From the NCBI RefSeq assembly GCF_013093415.1, contig NZ_JABFBC010000001.1, forward strand, positions 868,001 through 932,000: a stretch of DNA of 64,000 bases. The letters run 5' to 3'. The notes beneath the pieces were generated by a model that saw only the letters and a program-made list of their open reading frames with translations, was not told the DNA's origin and did no database searches. Below, in pieces: positions 1 to 8,293 of the stretch. Position 1 is the stretch's first letter. Each line of letters opens with the position of its first letter. The DNA is from Halovulum dunhuangense (GTDB lineage Bacteria > Pseudomonadota > Alphaproteobacteria > Rhodobacterales > Rhodobacteraceae). The translations under genes and the position numbers were made by a program.

Positions 1-2
1 AC

Positions 3-416
3 GACTGGGCCGCGCGTATCGCCATGGCCGCGGAGCGGCTGCGCTGGCTGGCTCTGGGCTTCGCCGCGCTGGCACTCGGGGTCACGGCGGTCGTGGTCAC
101 GCTGGCCGCGCGCGCATCGCTCGCCATGCATGGCCGGATGATCGAGACGCTGCGCCTGCTGGGCGCGCGCGACAGCTACATCGCCCGCGCCTTCGTACGG
201 CGTTTCACGCTGCGCGCCCTGGCTGGGGCGGCTCTTGGCACGGTGCTGGCGGTGCTGCTGATCTTTGCCCTTGGCAGCGGTGTGGCCCCGCTGGATGTCC
301 TGCGCCCGCAGGGCGCGGGCTGGCTGGCCGTTGCGCTGGTGCCGCTCTTCGCGGCGCTGCTCGCATTCTTCGCCACGCGGCGCGCGGCTTTCCGCGTGCT
401 CCTGCGCATCCGATAG
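3..416 (+). CDS. ftsX: Cell division protein FtsX, C-terminal part (truncated by window edge)
   Basis: The frame is open to the left edge, so the 5' part lies outside the window. What remains has three hydrophobic membrane segments. Between the first and second is a stretch beginning MIETLRLLGARDSYIARAF, typical of the FtsX permease core, and the last segment is followed by a basic tail ending at TAG. FtsX with the ATPase FtsE forms an ABC-type complex at the division septum that controls peptidoglycan hydrolases. The gene lies 8 bases upstream of plsC, an order common in Rhodobacteraceae, so the two are probably co-transcribed. The family assignment rests on the C-terminal third only. Confidence 0.8.
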   Translation, partial: DWAARIAMAAERLRWLALGFAALALGVTAVVVTLAARASLAMHGRMIETLRLLGARDSYIARAFVRRFTLRALAGAALGTVLAVLLIFALGSGVAPLDVLRPQGAGWLAVALVPLFAALLAFFATRRAAFRVLLRIR

Positions 417-424
417 GGGGGGTG

Positions 425-1156
425 ATGCAACTCCTGCGCTCGCTGGTCTTCGACCTGTGCTTCTATTCGCTGATGCTGGTCATGGGCATCCTCTATGCGC
501 CGCTGGCGATGCTGCGGCGCGACGGGGCGAATATCGCGATCCGGCATTTCTGCATCGTGACGCTCTGGCTGCTTGAACGCATCTGCGGCCTGCGCTGCGA
601 GGTGCGGGGCACGGTCCCGCAGGGCGACGTGATCATCGCCTCCAAGCACCAGTCGTTCCTGGACATCCTGATCCATTGCCGCCACCTGCCGCGCCCGCGC
701 TTCATCATGAAGAAGGAACTGAAATGGGCGCCGATCCTGGGGCTCTATGCCATGCGCATGGGATCGACCCCGGTGCATCGCGGCCGCAAGGGAGAGACGG
801 TGCAGAAGATGCTCGCCTCCGAGGCGCGGACGAATGGCAACGGGCAGCCCGGACAGCTGGTGATCTATCCGCAGGGGACCCGCGTCCATCCATCGGCGCG
901 CGTGCCCTACAAGGTGGGGGCGGGGGTGCTCTACCAGCGTTTCCGCAAGCCCTGCATCCCGGCCGCCACGAATGTCGGGATCTTCTGGGGCCGCAACAGC
1001 ATGCTGCGCAAGCCCGGTCTGGCGGTGGTCGAATACCTGCCCGAGATCCCGGCCGGCCTGAGCCTTCAGGATTTCATGGGCAGGATGGAGCGGGAGGTGG
1101 AAACCGCCTCGGACGCGCTGATGGCCGAGGCGGGTTTCACGCGCGAAGCCGACTGA
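425..1156 (+). CDS. plsC: 1-acyl-sn-glycerol-3-phosphate acyltransferase
   Basis: A 243-residue protein that should transfer an acyl chain to lysophosphatidate to make phosphatidate, the second acylation of phospholipid synthesis, at the inner membrane. An N-terminal hydrophobic segment (about residues 7-30) anchors it. The acyltransferase motif HQSFLD (H75 to D80, the HX4D catalytic pair) and YPQGTR (148-153, phosphate-binding motif with Q in place of the usual E) are both present. A G-run just upstream acts as ribosome binding site. A GTG sits directly before the chosen ATG, so the start could be one codon earlier. It follows ftsX closely and converges on accA with a 3-base gap. Confidence 0.9.
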   Translation: MQLLRSLVFDLCFYSLMLVMGILYAPLAMLRRDGANIAIRHFCIVTLWLLERICGLRCEVRGTVPQGDVIIASKHQSFLDILIHCRHLPRPRFIMKKELKWAPILGLYAMRMGSTPVHRGRKGETVQKMLASEARTNGNGQPGQLVIYPQGTRVHPSARVPYKVGAGVLYQRFRKPCIPAATNVGIFWGRNSMLRKPGLAVVEYLPEIPAGLSLQDFMGRMEREVETASDALMAEAGFTREAD

Positions 1157-1159
1157 GCC

Positions 1160-2122
1160 TCAGGCGACCAGCGCCTTCGAGCCCATGCTCAGGTATTTCT
1201 GCCGCCGCGCGGCGCGCAGCTTGTCGCGCGGCACGCCGTCCACTTCCTTCAGCATCGCCTTCAGCGCCACGCGCACGGCCGACAGGGTCTCGTCACGGTT
1301 GCGCTGGGCGCCGCCCAGCGGTTCGCGGATGATGCGGTCCACGACGCCAAGCTGTTCCAGATCCTGCGCGGTCAGCCGCAGCGCTTCGGCCGCCTCGCGC
1401 ATCTTCTCGGAATCCTTCCACAGGATCGACGCGCATCCCTCGGGAGAGATCACTGAATAGATCGAATGCTCCAGCATCGCCAGCCGGTCGGCGGTGGCAA
1501 AGGCCACGGCACCGCCGGACCCCCCCTCGCCGATGATGACAGACAGGAGCGGCACGCCCAGCGACAGGCATTTCTCGGTCGAGCGGGCGATCGCCTCGGC
1601 CTGGCCCCGCTCTTCCGCGCCCTTTCCGGGGTACGCACCGGGCGTGTCCACCAGCGTGATGACCGGCAGCCCGAAGCGGTCCGCCATGTCCATCAGCCGG
1701 ATCGCCTTGCGGTAACCTTCGGGGCGGGCCATGCCGAAATTGCGGTCGATGCGGCTTTTCGTGTCGGACCCCTTCTCGTGCCCGATCACCACCACGGGCC
1801 GATCCTCGAACCGGGCGAGCCCGCCCATGATCGAATGGTCGTCCGCGAAGTTCCGGTCGCCGGCAAGCGGCGTGTATTCGGTGAAGAGCGTCTCGATATA
1901 GTCGAGGCAGTGCGGCCGGTCCGGATGGCGGGCGACAAGGCATTTGTGCCACGGGCTGAGCGCCTTGTAGAGGTCGGACAGCATCGCCGCTGCCTTCTGG
2001 TCCAGCGCCTTCGCCTCGGCCTCGACGTCCATGCCGGTGTTCTTGCGGGCGAGGGCGCGCAGTTCCTCGGCCTTGCCCTCGATCTCCGCCAGCCCCTTCT
2101 CGAATTCGAGATAACTGTGCAT
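1160..2122 (-). CDS. accA: Acetyl-CoA carboxylase, carboxyltransferase subunit alpha
   Basis: A 320-residue protein, the normal AccA length. With AccD it moves the carboxyl group from carboxybiotin to acetyl-CoA, giving malonyl-CoA for fatty acid synthesis. It begins [17 protein letters not shown], the typical coiled-coil AccA start, and contains the crotonase-fold segments [20 protein letters not shown] and [11 protein letters not shown] that form the oxyanion and CoA site. The open frame extends further upstream, but the start at 2122 is preceded by a purine-rich GAGAGGCGAG ribosome binding site and matches family length, so I use it. It is convergent with plsC and separated from mcl1 by about 100 bases. 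Confidence 0.95.
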   Translation of the reverse strand: MHSYLEFEKGLAEIEGKAEELRALARKNTGMDVEAEAKALDQKAAAMLSDLYKALSPWHKCLVARHPDRPHCLDYIETLFTEYTPLAGDRNFADDHSIMGGLARFEDRPVVVIGHEKGSDTKSRIDRNFGMARPEGYRKAIRLMDMADRFGLPVITLVDTPGAYPGKGAEERGQAEAIARSTEKCLSLGVPLLSVIIGEGGSGGAVAFATADRLAMLEHSIYSVISPEGCASILWKDSEKMREAAEALRLTAQDLEQLGVVDRIIREPLGGAQRNRDETLSAVRVALKAMLKEVDGVPRDKLRAARRQKYLSMGSKALVA

Positions 2123-2226
2123 CCGCTCGCCTCTCAGGGTCCCCATATGGTCCCGCCGATATAGGGCGAGGGCGTGGGGGGATGCAAATTCTTTCGCCCC
2201 CCGCACGCCCGCTGGTGCAGTGCCGC

Positions 2227-3186
2227 TCAGTCGCGGATCATGTCGGCCTGGCGGACGATCACCTGTGCCTGCCGGATCGAGGCAAGATCGACCAGCCGGC
2301 CCTTGTAGACCGCGGCCCCCTGGCCCCTGGCCTCGGCTTCGGCCATCGCGGCAAGGATACCGCGTGCATCGGCGACCTGCTCGGTCGAGGGGGTGAAGAT
2401 CTCGTTCGCGAGCGCCACCTGGCTCGGGTGGATCGCCCATTTTCCGACCATGCCCAGCGTCGCGGCGCGGTATGCCTGCGCGCGAAAGCCCTCGGGGTCC
2501 GAGAAGTCGCCGAAGGGGCCGTCAACCGGCAGCACGCCATGGGTGCGGCAGGCTGCGACGATGGCCGCCGTGACCCCGTGCCAGGGATCCGCCCAGTGCT
2601 TCTCGCCGTTGGGCGCCAGCATGTAGTAGTTTTCCTGCGTGCCCCCGATGCCGGTCACCGTCATGCCCATGGATGCGGCGAAGTCAGCCGCACCCAGCGC
2701 CATCGCCTGCAGCCGGGGCGTTGCGGCGGCGATCTGCTCGACATGGGCGAAACCGGCGGCGGTCTCGATGATGACCTCGAAGCCCAGCTTCTTCTTGCGC
2801 GCCACCGCCGCTTCGGCCGCCGTCACGAGCGCGTCCACGGCATAGAGATCCTCGGCGCAGCCCACCTTGGGGATCATGATCAGATCGAGCCGCTCGCCGC
2901 CCTTTTCGATCAGGTCGATCACGTCGCGATACCACCACGGCGTATCCAGGCCGTTGATCCGCACCGAAACCGTCTTGCGGCCCCAGTCCACGGACCCAAG
3001 CGCCTCGACCGCGTTCGCGCGGCCACGCTCCTTGTCGGCGGGGGCGACGCTGTCCTCCAGGTCGATGTTCACCACATCCGCATGCGAGGCTGCCATCTTG
3101 GCAAAGATCTCGGGCCGGGTGGCCGGACCGAACAGCTGGCAGCGGTTGGGGCGGGCCACCGGGGCGGGCTGGACCTTGAAGCTCAT
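2227..3186 (-). CDS. mcl1: L-malyl-CoA / beta-methylmalyl-CoA lyase
   Basis: A 319-residue member of the CitE/HpcH lyase family. Residues such as NRCQLFGP near the start, [32 protein letters not shown] and [12 protein letters not shown] match the Rhodobacter Mcl1 pattern throughout, with the conserved acidic metal ligands and CoA-binding arginines. Mcl1 cleaves beta-methylmalyl-CoA to glyoxylate and propionyl-CoA, and L-malyl-CoA to acetyl-CoA and glyoxylate, in the ethylmalonyl-CoA pathway of acetate assimilation. Its presence suggests that pathway instead of, or beside, the glyoxylate shunt. The start at 3186 has a strong GAAGGGAG ribosome site. A palindrome upstream may be an operator (see 3241-3253). 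Confidence 0.9.
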   Translation of the reverse strand: MSFKVQPAPVARPNRCQLFGPATRPEIFAKMAASHADVVNIDLEDSVAPADKERGRANAVEALGSVDWGRKTVSVRINGLDTPWWYRDVIDLIEKGGERLDLIMIPKVGCAEDLYAVDALVTAAEAAVARKKKLGFEVIIETAAGFAHVEQIAAATPRLQAMALGAADFAASMGMTVTGIGGTQENYYMLAPNGEKHWADPWHGVTAAIVAACRTHGVLPVDGPFGDFSDPEGFRAQAYRAATLGMVGKWAIHPSQVALANEIFTPSTEQVADARGILAAMAEAEARGQGAAVYKGRLVDLASIRQAQVIVRQADMIRD

Positions 3187-3240
3187 GTCACTCCCTTCGT
3201 GTAACGATATTGCGTTCCAAGCGCCGCAGGGGGTCGCTTT

Positions 3241-3268
3241 ATTGCGCCGCAATGTCAAGGCCGGATCC
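3241..3268 (-). promoter_or_regulatory. Candidate operator/promoter of mcl1: 13-bp palindrome next to a TTGACA element
   Basis: On the plus strand the sequence at 3241-3253 reads ATTGCGCCGCAAT, a perfect inverted repeat around one central base. Read on the minus strand, toward mcl1, it overlaps the end of TTGACA, a consensus -35 hexamer. A second ATTGCG half-site lies at about 3210-3215, nearer the start codon. No strong -10 is visible at the usual 17-base spacing. The arrangement suggests a repressor or activator acting on mcl1, for example an ScfR/RamB-type regulator of acyl-CoA metabolism, but that identity is inference. Confidence 0.45.
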
Positions 3269-3286
3269 TGCCGCGGCTGCGAAGGC

Positions 3287-4522
3287 TCAGGTCGCGGCCA
3301 TCTCCCGCGAAACCCGCATGACGTAGATGGTCGTCGCGATCGACATCAGCGCCGAGAGCAGCATCACGCCCAGCAGCGGATAGACCCCGCGCTCGGGCGT
3401 CAGCAGCGCCCCGGTGCCCGCCGACAGCGCAGACCCGCCGCCGATCATGATGGCTGCCCCCAGCCCCGAGGCGGACCCCGCCAGATGCGGGCGCACCGAC
3501 ACCATGCCGGCATTGGCGCTGGGCAGGGTCAGCCCGTTGCCCGTGCCGACGAAAAGGATGCAACCGAACAGCGTCATCGGATGCGTGAAACCCGACAGGA
3601 ACAGCGACAGCGACAGGGCCAGGCCGAATGCGCTGATGATGCAGCCGGTCAGCATCATCCGGTTCACGCCCATGCGTTCCGAGTAGCGGCCCGACAGGAA
3701 GTTGCCGAACATGTAGCCCAGCGCGATGAAGCCGAAATAGAGACCCAGCTCGCCCGGGTTCATGCCCAGCACGACGCTTGCGACGAACGGACCGCCGCCG
3801 AGAAAGGCGAAGAAAGAGCCGGAGGCGAAGGTCGCGACCAGCGTGTAGCCCCAGAAGCGGCGCGAGCGGAACAATTCGGGGTAGCTGCGGAACTGCGCCC
3901 CGAAACTGGCCGAGCGGTGCATGTTCGTCTCGCCCATGTCGAGCCAGACGATGATGCCGACGATCACGCCGAACAGGCCCATAAAGGCAAAGCTCGCCCG
4001 CCAGCCGAAGGCCTCGTCCAGCACGCCTCCGACCATCGGGCCCATCATCGGCACCAGAGCCATGCCCATGGTGACATAGCCGATCATCGACGCCGCCTTG
4101 TCCGCCGGCACCATGTCGCGCACGATGGCGCGGCTCAGCACGATCCCGGCGGCCACCGCCGCCTGCACCATGCGGAACGCGAGAAAGGTGATGATGTCGG
4201 TGGACAGCAGGCAGCCGATGGTGGCGACAAGAAAGATGCCGATGCAGACCAGCATCACGGGCCGGCGCCCGTAGCGGTCCGACAGCGGACCCAGCAGGAC
4301 CTGCACCGCCGCGGTCATCGCGAGGTAGGCCGACACAGCAAGCTGCACCAGCCCGTAATCCGCTTCGAAATAGGCCGCCATCGACGGCAGCGAGGGCAGG
4401 AAGATGTTGAGGCTCAGCGCGCCCAGCCCCGCGATCAGGACAAGCGTAAGGATCCCCGGTGCGCTGCGCCGGTCCATCCACACCGAGGCCAGGCGCGGCT
4501 GGGTGTCGTTCGTGTCGACCAT
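3287..4522 (-). CDS. Bcr/CflA-type multidrug efflux MFS transporter
   Basis: About 411 residues with twelve hydrophobic segments. The loop between segments 2 and 3 carries GPLSDRYGRRPVML, the MFS signature motif A, and segment 5 has the drug-antiporter type proline/glycine stretch MGPMVGG. Family relatives are proton-driven exporters of small drugs in the inner membrane. The substrate cannot be told from sequence. The start is taken as the ATG of MVDTNDTQPRL; a TTG two codons upstream is a possible alternative. It stands alone between mcl1 and the PatB-like gene, all on the minus strand, with about 100-130 base gaps. Confidence 0.8.
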   Translation of the reverse strand: MVDTNDTQPRLASVWMDRRSAPGILTLVLIAGLGALSLNIFLPSLPSMAAYFEADYGLVQLAVSAYLAMTAAVQVLLGPLSDRYGRRPVMLVCIGIFLVATIGCLLSTDIITFLAFRMVQAAVAAGIVLSRAIVRDMVPADKAASMIGYVTMGMALVPMMGPMVGGVLDEAFGWRASFAFMGLFGVIVGIIVWLDMGETNMHRSASFGAQFRSYPELFRSRRFWGYTLVATFASGSFFAFLGGGPFVASVVLGMNPGELGLYFGFIALGYMFGNFLSGRYSERMGVNRMMLTGCIISAFGLALSLSLFLSGFTHPMTLFGCILFVGTGNGLTLPSANAGMVSVRPHLAGSASGLGAAIMIGGGSALSAGTGALLTPERGVYPLLGVMLLSALMSIATTIYVMRVSREMAAT

Positions 4523-4649
4523 TTTCAATATGCCTTAAGTCGGCCCCCCGCCGACGGAGAAGCCGTGACAATGCCCAAGGTTCTTGCCCGATCCCGGCCT
4601 TGGGCGCAATCGCCGGGGCCACCCTGTCGTGGCGCCTGTCACGCTCCGC

Positions 4650-5825
4650 CTATTGCAGGTCGGCGAAGGCATGTTCCAGCCGCTCGATGGCGTCGGCGAC
4701 CACGGCGCGGCGGGTGGCGATGTTGAAACGCAGGAATCCCTCGCCACCGGTGCCGAAGGTCGTGCCGTGATTGGCGGCTATCTTCGCGGTCTTCTCAACC
4801 CGCTCGTGGATTTCCGCCTCGGTCATCCCGGTGCCGCGAAAATCGACCCAGGACAGGTAGGTGGCCTGAAGCGCCATGCTGCGGATACCCGGAAGTCGGT
4901 TCATCGCCGCGTCGAACATCCGGCGGTTCTCGTCGAGATAGGCGATCAGCGCGTCCAGCCATTCGGCGCCATGGGCGTAGGCCGCCGTCGTCATCATGGC
5001 GCCGATGCGACTGGGCTGCGAGGAGACCGCCTTCAGCACCTTCTGCATGCGTGCCCGCAGCGCCGGATCGCCGATGATCACCTGCCCGGTCTGCGCGCCT
5101 GCGATGTTGAACGTCTTCGACGGCGCGGTCAGCGTCACCAGGCGGTCTGCATGGTCAGGGGCCGCCAACGCCGTGACACGATGCGTGTGGCCCGGAAAGA
5201 CCAGATCCTGGTGCACTTCGTCAGAGACCAGCAGCAGGTCGTGCGCGGCACAGAATTCGGCCAGCGCGCGCAATTCCTCCATGCTCCAGACGCGCCCGCC
5301 GGGATTGTGGGGCGAGCAGAGCAGCACGATCTTCTCGCTTCCTTCCAGCTGCGCGGCCAGCGCCCCGAGGTCCATTTCGTAGCGCCCGTCGCGCTCGACC
5401 AGGGGGCTTTCCACGATGCGGCGGTCATTCGCGGCCACGATGCGGTGGAAGGCATGATAGACCGGCGTGAACAGGATCACGCCGTCGCCCTTCTCGCTGA
5501 AGGCCTGAAGCGTGCAGGCAACCGCCGATACCAGGCCCGGTGTCGTCATGATCCAGTCCGGCTCGATCCGCCATCCGTGGCGGGTCTGCATCCAGTTGGC
5601 GATGGAACCCAGATATGCGCGGGGATCGCCGAAATAGCCATGCACCCCGTGATCGGCCAGGTTGCGCAACGTCTGGTTGACGGCGGGGGGCGCCTCGAAG
5701 TCCATGTCCGCCACCCACATCGCAAGCCCGCTGTCGCGCGGCACGCCGTACAGCGCCTCCATCCCGTCCCATTTCACGCAGTTGGTCTGGCGCCGGTCGA
5801 TCGGCTTGTCGAAATCGAAGGTCAT
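4650..5825 (-). CDS. patB: MalY/PatB-family PLP-dependent C-S lyase (cystathionine beta-lyase type)
   Basis: A 391-residue fold-type I PLP enzyme. The Schiff-base lysine is K237 in SKTFNIAG, with N174 in SPHNPGG and D202 in SDEVHQDL contacting the cofactor. The N-terminal segments NCVKWDGM and LAMWVADMDF are signatures of the MalY/PatB group and separate it from ordinary aspartate aminotransferases. Members cleave cystathionine or cysteine to pyruvate, ammonia and thiol or sulfide. Substrate choice (methionine synthesis versus thiol detoxification) cannot be decided here. It is divergent from the def operon, with about 140 bases between them. Confidence 0.85.
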   Translation of the reverse strand: MTFDFDKPIDRRQTNCVKWDGMEALYGVPRDSGLAMWVADMDFEAPPAVNQTLRNLADHGVHGYFGDPRAYLGSIANWMQTRHGWRIEPDWIMTTPGLVSAVACTLQAFSEKGDGVILFTPVYHAFHRIVAANDRRIVESPLVERDGRYEMDLGALAAQLEGSEKIVLLCSPHNPGGRVWSMEELRALAEFCAAHDLLLVSDEVHQDLVFPGHTHRVTALAAPDHADRLVTLTAPSKTFNIAGAQTGQVIIGDPALRARMQKVLKAVSSQPSRIGAMMTTAAYAHGAEWLDALIAYLDENRRMFDAAMNRLPGIRSMALQATYLSWVDFRGTGMTEAEIHERVEKTAKIAANHGTTFGTGGEGFLRFNIATRRAVVADAIERLEHAFADLQ

Positions 5826-5974
5826 GTGCTGGCAGGTCCCGGATCGGAAGGAAGACTGGGGGCGCGGGCGCGCCGACGCCGGTCAAGCTAGCGTCTCTGC
5901 CGGAGGGCGCAAGCCCGCATCTGATCAGCGGCGGGCAGTTGCGAAATCCCCGGCCTTCTCCTATGTCACGTCGC

Positions 5975-6493
5975 ATGAGTCTGCGCCCCATCCTGATCCA
6001 TCCCGATCCCCGCCTGCGCAAGGTGTGCACGTCCATGCGCGGCGTGACGGCCGAGACGCGCAAACTGGCCGACGACATGCTTGCCACGATGTACGACGCG
6101 CCGGGCATCGGCCTGGCCGCGCCGCAGATCGGCGTGCTCGAGCGCATCTTCGTCATGGACTGCAACCGCGATGCGCCGGGCGACAGCCCGACCGTCTGCA
6201 TCAATCCGCAGATCACCTGGACCTCGGACGAGACGGTCACCAGCGAGGAAGGGTGCCTGTCGATCCCCGACTACTACGCCGAGGTAGATCGCGCCGCGAA
6301 GATCCGCCTTTCGTTTCTCGATCTCGACGGGAAGCCGCAGGAGCAGGAGTTCGACGGCCAGTGGGCGATCTGCGCCCAGCACGAGCTGGACCATCTCGAC
6401 GGCAAGTTGTTCATCGACTATCTCGGCGCCGTGCGGCGGCAGATGGTCACGCAGAAGATGAAGAAGCTCAAGCGCGAGCGCGCCCGCGGCTGA
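5975..6493 (+). CDS. def: Peptide deformylase (catalytic copy)
   Basis: A 172-residue zinc/iron hydrolase that removes the formyl group from nascent proteins. All three family motifs are intact: [10 protein letters not shown] (residues 44-53), EGCLS with metal ligand C94, and QHELDH with H136, catalytic E137 and H140. I start at the ATG giving MSLRPILIHPDPRL, which matches family N-termini; an in-frame ATG four codons earlier (5963) is possible, and neither has a clear ribosome site. It heads a run def, a degenerate def paralogue and fmt, joining formylation and deformylation in one transcript. Confidence 0.92.
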   Translation: MSLRPILIHPDPRLRKVCTSMRGVTAETRKLADDMLATMYDAPGIGLAAPQIGVLERIFVMDCNRDAPGDSPTVCINPQITWTSDETVTSEEGCLSIPDYYAEVDRAAKIRLSFLDLDGKPQEQEFDGQWAICAQHELDHLDGKLFIDYLGAVRRQMVTQKMKKLKRERARG

Positions 6494-6520
6494 TCGCCCG
6501 CCCGCGCGGGAGGTGCGTGA

Positions 6521-7033
6521 ATGCCCCGTCCTTTCCTGATGTATCCCGACAGGCGCCTGATGGGCGTGGCGGCCCCGGTGATGTCCGTCGATGATACCCT
6601 GCGCGCACTCTGGGACGAGATGCTCGAGGCGATGTACGCGATGCCGGGCGTGGGGCTGGCGGCACCGCAGATCGGCGTTGCGTTGCGCGCCATCGTGGTC
6701 GATGCGTCCGATGGGGCCAGGACCCCGCTGCGCATGGCCAATCCCGAAATCGTGCACGCCTCGGGGCAGATGCGCACGCATCTCGAGGGCAGCCCGAACA
6801 TTCCCGGTCTCTGGGCCGAGGTGGACCGTCCGCGCGCCGTGACTGTCGCCTATCTCGACGAGGGAGGGCAGCGGGCCGAACGCGATCTCGTCGGTCTTTG
6901 GGCCACGTCCGTCCAGCATCAGATCGACCATCTGGAAGGGCGGCTGTTCATCGACCGTCTGAAGCCCGTCAAACGGCGGATGCTTGTCGAGAAGCACCTC
7001 AAGGCCATGAAGAAGCGGGAAAGGATGCGCTGA
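6521..7033 (+). CDS. Peptide deformylase-like protein, active site degenerate
   Basis: A 170-residue paralogue of the upstream Def with the same fold markers: [10 protein letters not shown] (44-52) and QHQIDHLEG near the end. However, motif 2 reads EGSPNIPG, with S91 where the metal-binding cysteine belongs, and in motif 3 the catalytic glutamate is Q134 (HQIDH instead of HELDH). Both changes should abolish metal-dependent deformylation. A GGGAGG ribosome site precedes the ATG, and the stop overlaps the fmt start as TGATG, so the gene is translated and coupled. The reading frame is intact and conserved-looking, which argues for a retained non-catalytic role (for example binding nascent chains or regulating Def/Fmt) over decay; that is inference. 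Confidence 0.85.
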   Translation: MPRPFLMYPDRRLMGVAAPVMSVDDTLRALWDEMLEAMYAMPGVGLAAPQIGVALRAIVVDASDGARTPLRMANPEIVHASGQMRTHLEGSPNIPGLWAEVDRPRAVTVAYLDEGGQRAERDLVGLWATSVQHQIDHLEGRLFIDRLKPVKRRMLVEKHLKAMKKRERMR

Positions 7034-7935
7034 TGCGGCTTGCCTTCATGGGAACGCCAGAATTCTCGGTCCTGGCGCTGGATGCGTTGATTGCGGCCGG
7101 TCACGACATCGCGGCGGTCTACACCCAGCCCGCGCGCCCTGCCGGCCGTGGCAAGAAGCCCCGTCCATCCCCCGTGGCAGAGCGGGCAGCCAAATCGGGG
7201 CTGGAGGTGCGCACGCCCCGGACCTTGCGCGACGCGCAGGCACAGGCGGAATTCGCGGCGCTCGATCTCGATGCGGCGGTGGTGGTGGCCTATGGGCTGA
7301 TCCTGCCGCAGCCGGTGCTCGATGCACCGCGGCTGGGCTGCATCAACATCCACGCCTCGCTTCTGCCGCGCTGGCGCGGGGCGGCGCCGATCCACCGCGC
7401 GGTCATGGCGGGGGATGCGGAAACCGGCATCGCCATCATGCAGATGGAAGCGGGGCTCGACACAGGGCCTGTCCTGCGGATGGAAGCGACGCCGATCGGC
7501 CCGGAAGAGACGACCGGCGCCTTGCATGACCGGTTGGCGCGGATGGGCGCGCGGCTGATCGTCGAGACGCTTGCCGATCTGCCACTCGCGCCCGTGCCCC
7601 AGCCCGAGGAGGGCGTGACCTATGCCACCAAGATCGACAAGGCCGAGGCCCGCATCGACTGGACCAGGCCGGCCGAAGAAGTCGCGCGCCTGATCCGCGG
7701 TCTGTCGCCCTTTCCGGGGGCGTGGTGCATGACGGGCGAAGAGCGGCTGAAGCTGCTTGGCGCGCGCCCGGTCGCCGGTCTGGGTGCCCCCGGCGAGGTG
7801 CTGTCCGGCTTTACCGTCGCCTGCGGCAGCGGCGCGGTGGAGATCACCCGCGCCCAGCGCGCCGGGAAGGGGGCGCAGGACGCAGAGACATTTCTGCGCG
7901 GCTTTCCGCTGGAGCAAGGCACGCGACTCGGCTGA
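7033..7935 (+). CDS. fmt: Methionyl-tRNA formyltransferase
   Basis: A 300-residue enzyme that formylates initiator Met-tRNA using 10-formyltetrahydrofolate. The N-terminal Rossmann domain begins [16 protein letters not shown]. The catalytic residues N105 and H107 lie in [16 protein letters not shown] and D143 in GLDTGPVL; the C-terminal OB-like domain starts near SPFPGAWCM. The start overlaps the stop of the preceding deformylase-like gene (TGATG), giving translational coupling. Confidence 0.96.
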   Translation: MRLAFMGTPEFSVLALDALIAAGHDIAAVYTQPARPAGRGKKPRPSPVAERAAKSGLEVRTPRTLRDAQAQAEFAALDLDAAVVVAYGLILPQPVLDAPRLGCINIHASLLPRWRGAAPIHRAVMAGDAETGIAIMQMEAGLDTGPVLRMEATPIGPEETTGALHDRLARMGARLIVETLADLPLAPVPQPEEGVTYATKIDKAEARIDWTRPAEEVARLIRGLSPFPGAWCMTGEERLKLLGARPVAGLGAPGEVLSGFTVACGSGAVEITRAQRAGKGAQDAETFLRGFPLEQGTRLG

Positions 7936-7994
7936 AGGGGCTTTCGCCGCGTCCCGGCTGCGGTATGCTTCGTTCAGGCAAGCGGGGAACCACC

Positions 7995-8237
7995 ATGGCG
8001 ATCATCTGGCTCATCATCATCGGCGCGGCCGCGGGCTTCATCGCGACGCGGATCATGGACATGGAGTTGGGTCTGCCGCAGACCATCGCCGTCGGCGTGA
8101 TCGGGGCGATCATCGGGGGGGCCTTGCTGCGCCTTGTTCTGGCCGCTCTTGGCTGGGGCGCGGGGCTTGTCGGCGCCATAATCGGCGCACTGCTGCTTCT
8201 GTGGGGCTACAAGGTCTTTCTCGAGGGCAGACGCTGA
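7995..8237 (+). CDS. GlsB/YeaQ/YmgE-type small membrane protein
   Basis: An 80-residue, very hydrophobic, glycine-rich protein with three predicted membrane segments. The pattern WLIIIGAAAGFIATRIM followed by a second GVIGAIIGG and a third GAIIGALLLLWGY segment is typical of the transglycosylase-associated (GlsB/YeaQ/YmgE) family, often stress-induced. Biochemical function is unknown. It follows fmt by 59 bases, which may allow read-through, and ends just before a strong hairpin at 8259-8284. Confidence 0.75.
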   Translation: MAIIWLIIIGAAAGFIATRIMDMELGLPQTIAVGVIGAIIGGALLRLVLAALGWGAGLVGAIIGALLLLWGYKVFLEGRR

Positions 8238-8258
8238 GCCCGGTGTCCGGCGGGTGCT

Positions 8259-8284
8259 GAAGGCGGGAAAGCGGCCCCGCCTTC
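8259..8284. terminator. Hairpin between convergent genes, probable bidirectional terminator
   Basis: GAAGGCGGG (8259-8267) pairs perfectly with CCCGCCTTC (8276-8284) around an 8-base loop. It sits between the convergent ends of the small membrane protein gene and cioB. A short TTT lies downstream on the plus strand; there is no long T-run, so termination may be partial. Confidence 0.55.
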
Positions 8285-8293
8285 AAGCGGTTT

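Noticed and set aside
2867-4726. Plus-strand open frame opposite mcl1 and the MFS gene
   Set aside because: Shadow frame; very Gln/His/Arg-rich, no motif; the minus-strand genes are clearly real.
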